Shown: positions 1-8,185 of the stretch, piece by piece
Layout: every line of letters begins with the position of its first letter
Numbering within the stretch: position 1 is the first letter of the stretch
From: Pseudomonas sediminis
GTDB taxonomy: Bacteria > Pseudomonadota > Gammaproteobacteria > Pseudomonadales > Pseudomonadaceae
DNA: 64,000 nt
Direction of reading: 5' to 3'
Assembly (NCBI RefSeq): GCF_039555755.1
Contig: NZ_CP154631.1
Location: 3,472,001-3,536,000, forward strand
The notes under the pieces: model-generated
What the model was told of the DNA's origin: nothing
Databases searched by the model: none
The model's input: only the letters and a program-made list of their open reading frames with translations
Program-made: the position numbers and the translations under genes

Positions 1-399
1 GCCACGGTCGCCCAGATAGCCGTTGATGACGCCGAGAATGCCGACAGCCAAGTCGTTCTTCTCCAGCAGGCGACGGAAATTGAGGATGGTCGTTTCGTCC
101 GGGATGCGCTCCAGGTTCAAGCCCGCGAACTGGCGCAGGATGGTCGTCTCATACAGCGCTTCCTCCATCGCCGGATCGCTGTAGCCGAACCAGTTCTGCA
201 TCAGATGCACACGTAGTATGGCCATCAACGGATAGGCTGGACGACCACCTTCCCCCTTGGGATAGTGCGGCTCGATCAATGCCTCCAATCCCTTCCAAGG
301 TACGACCTGATCCATCTCGATCAGGAACAATTCTCTGCGGGTCTGCTTGCGTTTGCCGGCGTATTCGGCGTCCGCGAAGGTCATCTGCTTCATTGGCAT
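1..399 (-). CDS. IS5-family transposase, 5' part (runs off window)
   Basis: An open frame on the minus strand starts at ATG 399 (MPMKQMTFADAEYAGKRKQT) and stays open for 133 codons to the window edge. The N-terminal helical domain of IS5-group transposases (DUF772 type) is recognisable: a GRPAYPLMAILRVHLMQNWF stretch at about residues 53-72, then YSDPAMEEALYETTILRQF and IPDETTILNFRRLLE. The first part of the DDE catalytic domain would follow outside the window. No stop or frameshift is seen in the visible part, so this copy may be functional. It interrupts an older, degenerate IS5 copy on its right. Confidence 0.8.
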   Translation of the reverse strand, partial: MPMKQMTFADAEYAGKRKQTRRELFLIEMDQVVPWKGLEALIEPHYPKGEGGRPAYPLMAILRVHLMQNWFGYSDPAMEEALYETTILRQFAGLNLERIPDETTILNFRRLLEKNDLAVGILGVINGYLGDRG

Positions 400-460
400 A
401 TCCGGAGTGGTGAGGCTGCTTATTTCAACAAATACTGGAAGTTAAATTCAGAGTTTCCCT
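1..460 (-). mobile_element. IS5-family insertion sequence, one end
   Basis: This is the terminal part of an insertion sequence whose remainder lies before the window. It holds the transposase 5' part (next entry). It ends near 459 with GGGAAACTCTGAATTTAAC read on the minus strand, which I take as the terminal inverted repeat. The element is bordered by CTAG at 459-462, matching the YTAR-type target preferred by many IS5 elements. It is inserted into an older IS5 relic that starts at about 463. Confidence 0.75.
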
Positions 461-462
461 AG

Positions 463-1000
463 ACATCCCTTTATCTGCGCTTGGCCAACTCCCACTCCGT
501 GAGCGCTGCTTGCTGCTTCACAATCTTCTGTTCTTCAGCCGTGTTGTGCTGAGTCGGGCGCGAACGACGCTGGCATTGATGATCTGCCCTGCGCTTGCTT
601 TGAAGCCATTGGGCTGCAGTTGGCTCTGTACTTCATCAAGAATCAGATGCTCGACTTTGGCCTGAACGAGCCGCTCACGGGGAATCCAGATCGTACTGCG
701 ATCCGGCACGCTTGCAGTATTCTTTAGCCCGGTAAAGTGCTGAAAGCTCATGCGGTCAAGTAGCTGGAGCTCCATCTGTTCGTCGGACAGGTTGAACGGC
801 TGCTACAAGACCAGCAGGTGCGTCATGAGCTCTGTTGGGTGCGGAGGCCCACCACCCTTAGCGCGACTCGGATGAGGAACCCTGCGGTCGATCTCCTCGG
901 CCATGAGGCGGAAGTCGACAGGTTTGTTCAGCAGGATAAGCGGATCGCCCAAACTGTCGACTTTCGCTTCACGTTCCTGGTCGGCAAATAGGCTTAGCAT
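463..1000 (-). pseudogene. Degenerate IS5-family transposase fragment
   Basis: The frame opens at ATG 1000 with MLSLFADQEREAKVDSLGDP. It carries the typical N-terminal IS5 sequence (GGPPHPTELMTHLLVL, then NLSDEQMELQLLDRMSFQHF). Two lesions are visible. First, an in-frame TAG at 803-805 replaces what is normally Gln, and the same frame resumes at once. Second, a one-base deletion near 556-560 follows QIINASVVRA; the correct continuation, TQHNTAEEQKIVKQQAALTE, lies in another frame and ends at a TAA at 471-473. The catalytic DDE half is missing because the neighbouring IS5 copy inserted at about 462. This gene cannot make a working transposase. Confidence 0.85.
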
Positions 1001-1036
1001 GGGCTGGCTGTCCTGGGGTTCGGGGCTCAGATTTTA

Positions 1037-1399
1037 ATGGGAACAGCCGGTTTTTGGAGGTTCCCTATTGGCGAAACGCCGGTACGCTTGGTCAGCGGCA
1101 GTCGTTTTTCCACCAACATGATTTCCACCGTGACCAATCGGGGCAAACTGCGCTTCATGCTGTATCGGGAAACGCTGACAGCCCCAGTGCTGATTCGCTT
1201 CCTGAGTCGCCTGATTCGCGATGCTCAGGGCCGCAAGGTGTTCCTGATTCTCGACAACCTGCGCGTACACCACAGCAAAAAGGTGAGCGCCTGGGTTGGC
1301 GACCGCAAAGAGCAAATCGAACTGTTCTTCTTGCCGGCCTACGCCCCGGAGTTGAACCCTGACGAGTATCTGAATTGTGATTTGAAACATCAGGTTTAA
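1037..1399 (+). pseudogene. IS630-family transposase C-terminal fragment
   Basis: The last ~110 codons match the DDE_3 part of IS630-type transposases. They include the region around NMISTVTNRGKLRFMLYRET, the second catalytic Asp in KVFLILDNLRVHHSK, and the terminal signature LPAYAPELNPDEYLNCDLK with the catalytic Glu. The protein lacks its helix-turn-helix N-terminus and the first catalytic Asp. It stops a few residues after DLKHQV, where the family normally continues. It is therefore truncated at both ends. Its 3' end overlaps the stop of the convergent amidase gene by four bases, so the breakpoint lies against that gene. Confidence 0.8.
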
Positions 1400-2796
1400 A
1401 AACCGGCAGGTCTGTGGCCAGTCCAGGGGCGAGCCTCTTCCAGCGCAGCCGCTGCGCGGAAGATTGCGCATTCCCCATGCATGGGCCCAACGATCTGCAA
1501 CCCTACGGGCAGCCCATTTTTTGTCATCCCCGCCGGCGCTGAGGCAGCCGGCTGCCCGGTCAGGTTGAATGGGTAGGTGTAGAAGACCCAGGAAACGATA
1601 TTCCGGCCAGCGACTTCAGGCGGCACATCCACTCCGATCTCGGGCGCTGGGACCGGGATGGTCGGCGTTAGAAGTAGGTCGTACTTGCCGAAAAACCGCC
1701 GCATTTTCTCCCGGAAATCGTATCGCGCGAATACCTTGGCGTAGTACTCATCGAGCGTTTGATCCAAGGCGCCGGCCAGGACGTCGGAAACGGCGCTATC
1801 GATCAGCTCTGGTTGATCTCGAAGAACGCTCTGCAACCGGGTCCCTACGCCGGCATAAAATTCCGCCATCCACAGTTCACCCGGATCGTCCATGACGTTC
1901 TCGACCAGCTCCAGCGTGCATCCCATGTCCTCGAACGCACAGGCCGCACGTTCAGCTATCTCGACGACTTCCGGCAGCGGCCTCGCGTACCCCAAGGTGG
2001 GTGACCAGGCGATGCGCATCCCTTTGACCGGCTTATCGCAAGCGGCGAGGAAGTCGGGTACTGGCCCAGCGACAGAGAAGGGGTCACGCTGGTCATATCC
2101 GGCGATGGCCTGCAGCAGTAACGCGGAATCTCGAACGGTACGTGTCAAAGGCCCAACGTGGGCGAGCGTTGGTGTGGCGGATGCCGGGAAGACCGGCACC
2201 CGTCCAAACTGAGCCTTGATACCGAATAGATTGGTCATCGAGGCCGGAATGCGCAGCGAACCGCCGCCGTCGGTCCCAAGCGCTAACGCGCTGACTCCCG
2301 CGGCCACACTCGCCGCCGCTCCAGCACTCGAGCCGCCAGGCGTTCTGCTCAGATTCCAAGGATTGCGCGTGATGCCGGTCAATGGGGAGTCGCCAACCGC
2401 CTTGCAGCCAAATTCGCTGGTCGTGGTCTTGCCAATGATGCAGCCGCCGGCGGCTTTGACCCGCTCGGTAGCAGGTGCATCCAGCGAGGCGACATTGCCT
2501 GCGAGCGTGCGGGAGCCGAAGGAGCAGGGCACCCCCGCAACCGTGATGAGGTCTTTGACCGAAACGGGGAGGCCGTGCAGCAATCCAAGCGCTGCGCCAT
2601 CCATGACGGCCTGTTCGGCTTCGCGCGCGGCGGCTAAGGCAAGTTCAGGGGTGCGGGTAGCGAAGGCGTTGAGCTTGGGCTCGGTCTCCTCCATGTGGTC
2701 CAGCGCTCGCTGCACCACTTCGACGGGAGAAACTTCTTTGCGAGCAATGGCCTCGCGAGTTTCCAGCGCCGACATGAAATCGAGTTCCTGTTTCAT
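1396..2796 (-). CDS. Amidase signature-family hydrolase
   Basis: The protein has 466 residues, a normal length for the amidase signature family, which hydrolyses carboxamides to acid and ammonia. The Ser-cisSer-Lys triad is present: Lys81 in LPVSVKDLI, cis-Ser156 in the GGSSAGA loop and nucleophile Ser180 in GTDGGGSLRIP. No signal peptide is seen, so it is probably cytoplasmic. ATG 2796 is preceded by AAGGAC. The gene starts 12 nt after the cobW-like stop, so the two are very likely cotranscribed with the hydrolase and TRAP genes upstream. The substrate cannot be read from sequence; indoleacetamide-, nicotinamide- or aryl-acylamidase-like activity are all possible. The C-terminus abuts an IS630 fragment, and the last residues may have been altered by it. 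Confidence 0.85.
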   Translation of the reverse strand: MKQELDFMSALETREAIARKEVSPVEVVQRALDHMEETEPKLNAFATRTPELALAAAREAEQAVMDGAALGLLHGLPVSVKDLITVAGVPCSFGSRTLAGNVASLDAPATERVKAAGGCIIGKTTTSEFGCKAVGDSPLTGITRNPWNLSRTPGGSSAGAAASVAAGVSALALGTDGGGSLRIPASMTNLFGIKAQFGRVPVFPASATPTLAHVGPLTRTVRDSALLLQAIAGYDQRDPFSVAGPVPDFLAACDKPVKGMRIAWSPTLGYARPLPEVVEIAERAACAFEDMGCTLELVENVMDDPGELWMAEFYAGVGTRLQSVLRDQPELIDSAVSDVLAGALDQTLDEYYAKVFARYDFREKMRRFFGKYDLLLTPTIPVPAPEIGVDVPPEVAGRNIVSWVFYTYPFNLTGQPAASAPAGMTKNGLPVGLQIVGPMHGECAIFRAAAALEEARPWTGHRPAGF

Positions 2797-2808
2797 AGCA
2801 TGTCCTTG

Positions 2809-3906
2809 TCAGATGGCGCCCATTGCGCGGTCCAGCGTCGCGCTTGCCTCTGCCTTGCACAAGGACAGGCGCTGCAGGATCGCGTTGCGCTGAAGGTTCT
2901 TGCCGATCAGCACCAGACGTGAGTCCGGTAGCTCTCCAGGCCAAGATTCGGCGTAGGTCAGCGGGCTATAGACCCGCTGTACACCTTGAAGAATGACGGG
3001 GCGGGGATCATTGCCGAACTGGATCAGGCCCTTGATCCGGAAAAGGTTATCGCCGTACTCCTCGTTGAGCTCGGAAAGCGCCAGCATCAGCTCGCCATAA
3101 TCCAGAGGCGCCTCTTCGCGAAATGACACGGAAACGATGTCACCGTGACTGGCTTGGTGCTGCTGGGTATGGCCATGATGCGCATGGCTGCAATCCTGCC
3201 CGCATGCGGCATGATCATGCTCGTGGTGTGTTGGCGCGGTCTCGCCTATCCAAGTTGCGACCGCGCTTTCCTTGGTGTTCGGGTCGAACAGGCTGAGGTC
3301 CATGACCCTGGAGGCGGACAGTTCAGCGTAGGTCGTGGTCTCTACAGGACAGCGGGGGTTCAAGCGTCGCACAGCTGCCAAGGCTGTTTGGTAGGTTTCG
3401 TCATCTACCAGGTCGCGCTTGTTGAGGATGATCTTGTCGGCCATTGCGATTTGCTTGCGCGCCTCATCCGAGGCTTCCAGCTGTTGAACGACATGCTTGA
3501 GATCGACCATGGTGACGATGGCATCCAGGCGGTAACTCAGGTTGAGTTGCATGTCGGTATAGAAGATCTGCGCCAGTGGCGTGGGGTCGGCGATGCCGGT
3601 GGTTTCGATGAGCAATTTGTCGAATTCGATCCTGGGTTCAAGAGCGCCGACCTTGCGCATGAACAGCTCATAGATGGTCTTGATCAGGTCGTCCTTGCTG
3701 GCGCAACAAATACAGCCGTTCTTGAGTTCCAGCATGTCTTCCGAAGCCGACGAAACCAGGTCGCCGTCGATGCCAATTTCGCCGAACTCGTTGACGATAA
3801 CTGCAATGCGCCCGGCTTCGGGGTCGGTTAGCACGCGGTTGAGGCAGGTGGTCTTGCCTGCACCCAGAAAACCGCTGAGTACGGTGATGGGAATTCGTTG
3901 GTCCAC
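2809..3906 (-). CDS. CobW/COG0523 GTPase, putative metallochaperone
   Basis: This 365-residue G3E-family GTPase has Walker A GFLGAGKTT (12-20), the family metal-binding CxCC motif (NGCICC, Cys65-Cys67-Cys68), the ETTGIADPTPL segment at about 101-111 and the base-recognition motif NKRD (162-165). A His/Cys-rich loop follows at about 227-254 and precedes the CobW C-terminal domain. Family members load or traffic Zn, Co or Fe to client enzymes. The client here is inferred to be the metal-dependent cyclase-family hydrolase encoded just upstream. The start is GTG 3906, supported by GAGGATCCACC before it. The gene lies between the hydrolase and the amidase in the same orientation. No Zur-like box was recognised, which suggests coupling to the catabolic operon rather than to zinc starvation. 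Confidence 0.88.
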   Translation of the reverse strand: MDQRIPITVLSGFLGAGKTTCLNRVLTDPEAGRIAVIVNEFGEIGIDGDLVSSASEDMLELKNGCICCASKDDLIKTIYELFMRKVGALEPRIEFDKLLIETTGIADPTPLAQIFYTDMQLNLSYRLDAIVTMVDLKHVVQQLEASDEARKQIAMADKIILNKRDLVDDETYQTALAAVRRLNPRCPVETTTYAELSASRVMDLSLFDPNTKESAVATWIGETAPTHHEHDHAACGQDCSHAHHGHTQQHQASHGDIVSVSFREEAPLDYGELMLALSELNEEYGDNLFRIKGLIQFGNDPRPVILQGVQRVYSPLTYAESWPGELPDSRLVLIGKNLQRNAILQRLSLCKAEASATLDRAMGAI

Positions 3907-3957
3907 GGTGGATCCTCTGCAGGAAAAGGCTGCGGCGCGGCCGCAGCCAGGGTCGAC

Positions 3958-4650
3958 TTACTGCACTTCAGCCCAGGCGCGCACTGGCGAGCCGCTTCCG
4001 TTGTCGATCTTCAAGGGTGGGCCGTAGAACATGAATTCGCCCTTGCCGACGAGCTCCTCCAGGTTTACTAGCCACTCGTAGTGGGTGATGCCGCGATCAC
4101 GGCATACACGATGGCTGGGGAATTCATTGTGCGAGGGCTTATCGGTGGACGGGCCTTCCACGCCATGCAGCTTGGAGTTGCGATCGGCGAGCCAGTGGGT
4201 GGCGGCCTCGGTCAGGCCCGGGTTGGACCATACGACCTTGACGTCCGGGTAGTACTTCTTGTGTAGACCGGTGCACATCAACACGATATGGCCGTCGATC
4301 TTCACTCCCGCTTTGGCTTCGGCTTCTTCCAGATCGGCGACGTCGATGTCTCCGAGGTCCGGGATATGGCGCAGGTCCAGGCAGACTGCTTTGCCCATGA
4401 ACATCTCCAGGGGCATGTTATCGATGGTCTGGCCGTTGGGGCCGACGTGGTAGAAGGCGTCGACGTGGGTCGCGATGTGGTCGAGCATCGACAGGTGCGT
4501 AGTGGCGAAGGTCATCTGGTCGCCAGGCACGCCCAGATTGAATTTCTTCGAGGATTCGTGGGTGAAGTGTGCCGTGATGACCGGACGCTGGAACAGCTTG
4601 TGCGCCGGCATGTTGTCTTCAATCTTCAACGTAAGGTCGATGATGGGCAT
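3958..4650 (-). CDS. Cyclase-family metal-dependent hydrolase
   Basis: This 230-residue protein belongs to the cyclase family (PF04199: kynurenine formamidase, isatin hydrolase and relatives). These are Zn- or Mn-dependent enzymes that open amide or formamide bonds. The metal-binding signature is seen as HIATHVDAFYH (residues 58-68). It keeps His58, His62, Asp64 and His68 but has Ala for the usual Gly and Phe for the usual Pro. A later active-site region, around residues 170-185, contains GVEGPSTDKPSHNEFPSHR. ATG 4650 follows AAGGAAAACGCA. The gene lies between the TRAP permease and the CobW GTPase. It could act on isatin-, formylkynurenine- or other cyclic-amide-like substrates; the exact substrate is unknown. 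Confidence 0.82.
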   Translation of the reverse strand: MPIIDLTLKIEDNMPAHKLFQRPVITAHFTHESSKKFNLGVPGDQMTFATTHLSMLDHIATHVDAFYHVGPNGQTIDNMPLEMFMGKAVCLDLRHIPDLGDIDVADLEEAEAKAGVKIDGHIVLMCTGLHKKYYPDVKVVWSNPGLTEAATHWLADRNSKLHGVEGPSTDKPSHNEFPSHRVCRDRGITHYEWLVNLEELVGKGEFMFYGPPLKIDNGSGSPVRAWAEVQ

Positions 4651-4698
4651 TGCGTTTTCCTTTTATCTGACGCAGTGGAAACGTAGGCGCGGGCGCGT

Positions 4699-6012
4699 CT
4701 ACATCATTTTCGTGGGAAGCCAGCTGGCGATCCCAGGAAAGAGGGCTACTAAGAGGACGACTAGAAGAAGGATGATCCAGTAGGGCACCGAGCCTTTGAA
4801 AATCAGGCCCAGCGTAGCGTCGCGGTCGGAGATGCATCCTTTCACGGTGTAAACGCACAATCCGAGCGGCGGCGTCAGCAATCCCGCCTCGATGGCGAGG
4901 ATGCCGAGGATCGCGAAGGCCATAGGCTCAAAGCCCAGAGCCGTGGCGATAGGAGCGAAGATCGGCACCGTCAGCAGGATGATCGAGGTGCTGTCCAGGA
5001 ACATACCCAGCACCAGCCAGATCGCGACCATGATGGCTAGGGTCATGTAGATACCGCCCACACCCAGGAACAGGTCGCCGATCATGTCGCCGATGCCGCC
5101 CATGGAAAGCAGGCGCGAGTACATTTGCGCGGTTATTAGCAGGAAGAGCAGGGGAGCGGAGATACGACCGGTACTGAGAACCGAGTCGGAGAAGTCGCGC
5201 CATCCCATGCCCTTGGCAAGCCCGACTGCTACCGCACCGAGCACACCGATGCCGGCTGCCTCGGTGGGGGTGAACAGGCCGAACCAGATACCGCCGAAAA
5301 TCAGCAGGATCATGAGGATTACGCCCATCGCACCCAGCTTGGAGCGTGCATCGGCTCTATCGACCTCGGTGTCCTGCTTGTCCGCAGTGCCGAAAAGCTG
5401 CGGGCGCAACATGGCGAAGGTGACCAGAAATAGCAGGAACAGCAGCGCCAGCAGCAAACCGGGAACTACGCCAGCGATGAAGAGTTTGCCGATGGATTGC
5501 TCGGCCATGACGCCCCAGATGATCAACAGCACGCTAGGCGGCAGGAGCATGCCGAGGGAGGCGCTGCCGGCAATGCATCCCAGCGCGACACCTTTGTTGT
5601 ACTTGGCCCGTGCCATCTCTGGGTAGGCGATACGGGAAAACGCGGCAGCCGAGGCGATTGATACCCCGGTTACGGCGCCGAATGCCGCGTTCCCGCCAAC
5701 GGTGGCCAGTGCCAGGCGGCCTGGCAAGCGTTTGAACGACTGGTTGATCAGTCTGAACAGATCGGTCGCAGCCCCTGACTTGGCGAGAATTTCCCCCAAA
5801 AGCACAAATAGCGGGATTGTCGCGAATTCATAAGCCCTTATCGCTCCGAATGCACTGCTGGCGAGCAATGAACTGGCAATATCGAAGGTGCCCATCAAAT
5901 AGGCGAGTCCAAAAAAACTCGTCAGCCCCAGGGAGATGACCACCGGTATTCCCAGCAGAATGCTCATGATAAGTGTCGCGATGATTATTGCGGCAAATTC
6001 CGGACTACCCAT
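4699..6012 (-). CDS. TRAP transporter large permease (DctM-like)
   Basis: The 437-residue, highly hydrophobic protein has the usual DctM length and about 12 membrane segments. Family landmarks include GSASLGMLLPPSVLLIIWG in the middle and MFLDSTSIILLTVPIFAPIA near the C-terminal third. I chose ATG 6012 (MGSPEFAAIIIATLIMS) rather than the upstream in-frame codon. It is preceded by a perfect AGGAGGTGCAAC and overlaps the dctQ stop by eight bases, as expected for translational coupling. It drives sodium-dependent import of a substrate delivered by the DctP-like receptor encoded two genes upstream. Confidence 0.92.
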   Translation of the reverse strand: MGSPEFAAIIIATLIMSILLGIPVVISLGLTSFFGLAYLMGTFDIASSLLASSAFGAIRAYEFATIPLFVLLGEILAKSGAATDLFRLINQSFKRLPGRLALATVGGNAAFGAVTGVSIASAAAFSRIAYPEMARAKYNKGVALGCIAGSASLGMLLPPSVLLIIWGVMAEQSIGKLFIAGVVPGLLLALLFLLFLVTFAMLRPQLFGTADKQDTEVDRADARSKLGAMGVILMILLIFGGIWFGLFTPTEAAGIGVLGAVAVGLAKGMGWRDFSDSVLSTGRISAPLLFLLITAQMYSRLLSMGGIGDMIGDLFLGVGGIYMTLAIMVAIWLVLGMFLDSTSIILLTVPIFAPIATALGFEPMAFAILGILAIEAGLLTPPLGLCVYTVKGCISDRDATLGLIFKGSVPYWIILLLVVLLVALFPGIASWLPTKMM

Positions 6013-6574
6013 GTTGCACCTCCTGCCCCTGCAACAAGTTGAGTGGCTTTTCGTTTCCAGTAAAAAGAGCAACAGCTGCAGGGACGGCCATGATCAGGTA
6101 GGTCAAAGTGGCGAGAATGGAGCCTGCGACTATTGCCAGGCGACTGGGAAATACAGGGACGGCGAAAGTTACATGACCCTCGAATTCGCCCGTATTAAAA
6201 GCATGAACCATGTTGCCCCATTCGGCTTTTGCAAGAATGCCGAAGAGCACAGCTCCCAACATATAACCTGCCAGCCATAGAAAGCGCTTGATCGTGGGCG
6301 GCGCGATCATATCCATCAACTCCGAGCGCAGCATGCCGCCAATTCGAACCGTGTAGGGCAGCTGAAGAAAGGCGATGATGACCAAACCGTTAACTACGAC
6401 TTCCGATACGCCGATAATGGGGTTGTTGAAGATGCCGCGCCCGAAAACATCGGTTGCAATCAGTAGAGCTACCAGTACCAGCAATACTGCAGCTATTATC
6501 ATCAGCAACTTGCTGATTGTTTGAAGTATGGAGTCGAGTATTTCAACCCACCCGGATTTTTCGCGCACCAACAT
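6005..6574 (-). CDS. TRAP transporter small permease (DctQ-like)
   Basis: Read from ATG 6574 (MLVREKSGWVEILDSILQ), this is a 189-residue protein with four hydrophobic segments, the size and layout of DctQ subunits. The frame is open further upstream to 6661, where it would abut the dctP stop. That extension has a charged, non-family-like sequence, and GAGGGCGTTTT sits just before 6574, so I prefer the shorter form. DctQ holds the large permease and links it to the periplasmic receptor. The 3' end overlaps dctM. Confidence 0.85.
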   Translation of the reverse strand: MLVREKSGWVEILDSILQTISKLLMIIAAVLLVLVALLIATDVFGRGIFNNPIIGVSEVVVNGLVIIAFLQLPYTVRIGGMLRSELMDMIAPPTIKRFLWLAGYMLGAVLFGILAKAEWGNMVHAFNTGEFEGHVTFAVPVFPSRLAIVAGSILATLTYLIMAVPAAVALFTGNEKPLNLLQGQEVQHG

Positions 6575-6660
6575 AAAACGCCCTCGATTGTGGTAGGCCG
6601 CTTTCAGAATAAAATTTTGGAGTGGAGAGACCGAGCCGGGGGCTCGGTCAGGACCTCGCA

Positions 6661-7731
6661 TCAGTCGATCTGATAGGCATAGGGGAATTCGTAACCACGC
6701 TTCTCGAGTTCGCTGATATAGGTCTTCATGATGGCTGTACCGGGCATGCCTTGCCGGTTGACTTCCTGAGCCATGCGGTTGGGGAAATCTTTCAACGCCT
6801 CGGCCCAGGCTACGCGTGCTTCGGGGGAAATCTCGTTAACAGTGACCCCAGCATCCTGGGCTTTCTGCAGGCCGTTACGATCATTGGCAGCGCAGACCTC
6901 AGCCGTGGCGTCCTCATAATCCCTGGCAACTTCCTTAAGGATTTGCTGTACGTCAGCAGGCAGCCGGTTCCAAGTCTTCAGGTTAATGGTGACGCTGTTG
7001 ACCGGCATTGCGCCGAAGTCGATCTTGGTGAAGTGCTTTGCCACCTCGTTGAGCTTGAAGGTGGTCCACCAGCTCGACGTGCTGATATAGCCCTGGTACA
7101 CGCCTGTCTGTATCGACTGGTAGGCCTCGTTGAGATTGGATGCTACCGGGGTCGCACCTTTGATCCAGTCCAGGTTTACCCCGGCACCAGCGATCTTATG
7201 CCCTTGTAGATCGGAGAAGTTTTCCCATTGGAAGTTTGTACCCAGGCCATAGTTTGACAGGCAGCTGATTCCGAGCAGCTTCTGGTTGTATTTCTTCTCG
7301 AAGGCTTCGGCCAGTTCCGGGTGAGCGTCATAGGTGGCCCGTGCGGCTTCGCTCGCGGTCTTTGCGTCTGGGGAGCCAAAGGGAAGGAAAAGCGGGAAAT
7401 TGTGCGCAAGAAGTTCGGATGGCTCGAAAATCATGCTGATAAAACCGATATCCAGTAGACCATCCCGCGTTGCTTCGAGAACTTCCGTCACTTTAGCGAT
7501 TTGGCCGGCATGTAGCTCCATGACCCGCACGCTATGACCGGTATTTTCTTCGATTCTTTTCTTCAGTTCCGGCACGAAAAATTTATGGGCTGTTTCCGTA
7601 TAGGACAACAGACCCACAGGGTGGCCAGAGCCTGCCCGAAGATTGATCTGTTCTGCTTGGGCGCTTGCGCCGGCTGTGAATAGACCGATCGATAGCAAGA
7701 AGCTGAATCCGGTTTTTCCTATGTATTTCAT
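6661..7731 (-). CDS. TRAP transporter periplasmic receptor (DctP-like)
   Basis: The 356-residue protein starts with a signal peptide (MKYIGKTGFSFLLSIGLFTA, cleavage near residues 24-26, ASA-QAEQ). It continues with the DctP fold: VRVMELHAGQIAKVTEVLEA near residue 70, and a segment around residue 185 (DLQGHKIAGAGVNLDWIKGA) where family members have the ligand-binding Arg. I see no obvious Arg in the usual place there, so the ligand may differ from C4-dicarboxylates. ATG 7731 is preceded by GAGGATAGAGCA. It is the first gene of the minus-strand cluster and faces the divergent LysR regulator across about 450 bp. Confidence 0.9.
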   Translation of the reverse strand: MKYIGKTGFSFLLSIGLFTAGASAQAEQINLRAGSGHPVGLLSYTETAHKFFVPELKKRIEENTGHSVRVMELHAGQIAKVTEVLEATRDGLLDIGFISMIFEPSELLAHNFPLFLPFGSPDAKTASEAARATYDAHPELAEAFEKKYNQKLLGISCLSNYGLGTNFQWENFSDLQGHKIAGAGVNLDWIKGATPVASNLNEAYQSIQTGVYQGYISTSSWWTTFKLNEVAKHFTKIDFGAMPVNSVTINLKTWNRLPADVQQILKEVARDYEDATAEVCAANDRNGLQKAQDAGVTVNEISPEARVAWAEALKDFPNRMAQEVNRQGMPGTAIMKTYISELEKRGYEFPYAYQID

Positions 7732-8185
7732 TGCTCTATCCTCAATGCGACTAACGTGCGAAGTTCTAGCTTGGATTGATGTTGGGTAAAGTCTTAAGCA
7801 GTTTCGATTGAAGAGTAGAAAGCCAGAATGGCTTGGCTACTAATAATAGGAGTATGTTTTTTGTTATCCGCACTGGCTTGGTCACCTATCTACGGTTCCA
7901 TTGCTGCGCGGGTTGCTGTTAGTGAACGACTAAAAAAACCATAAGACAACTACTTTTTATTGCTAGTAGATATCGTTTTTTCTTATTGCCCTCAATCAGT
8001 GCGAATCCATCGATTGTGCACTTGTTTAGGGCTGTTTCTTGGGTGGTTGGCAAACTAACTGTGGCGATTTGACGGGGTTTAAGTTCTTATTATAGAGCTG
8101 CCGTGCATTGGTACGGTTCATGCAGTTAGATGGGTTTGTTGTCGGGGGCTGGTCAGGGATGCATTTTATTAATGGCTGCTAGAAT
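7732..8185. promoter_or_regulatory. Divergent control region between dctP and lysR
   Basis: This 454-bp AT-rich stretch has no gene. It should hold the promoters of both the TRAP/hydrolase cluster and the LysR gene. Two dyads with related half-sites are visible: TACTAATAATAGGAGTA at 7838-7854, and CTACT/AGTAG arms at 7950-7954 and 7965-7969. They fit the loose T-N11-A style of LysR-type binding sites. No convincing -35/-10 pair could be assigned by eye. The regulatory role is inferred. Confidence 0.5.
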
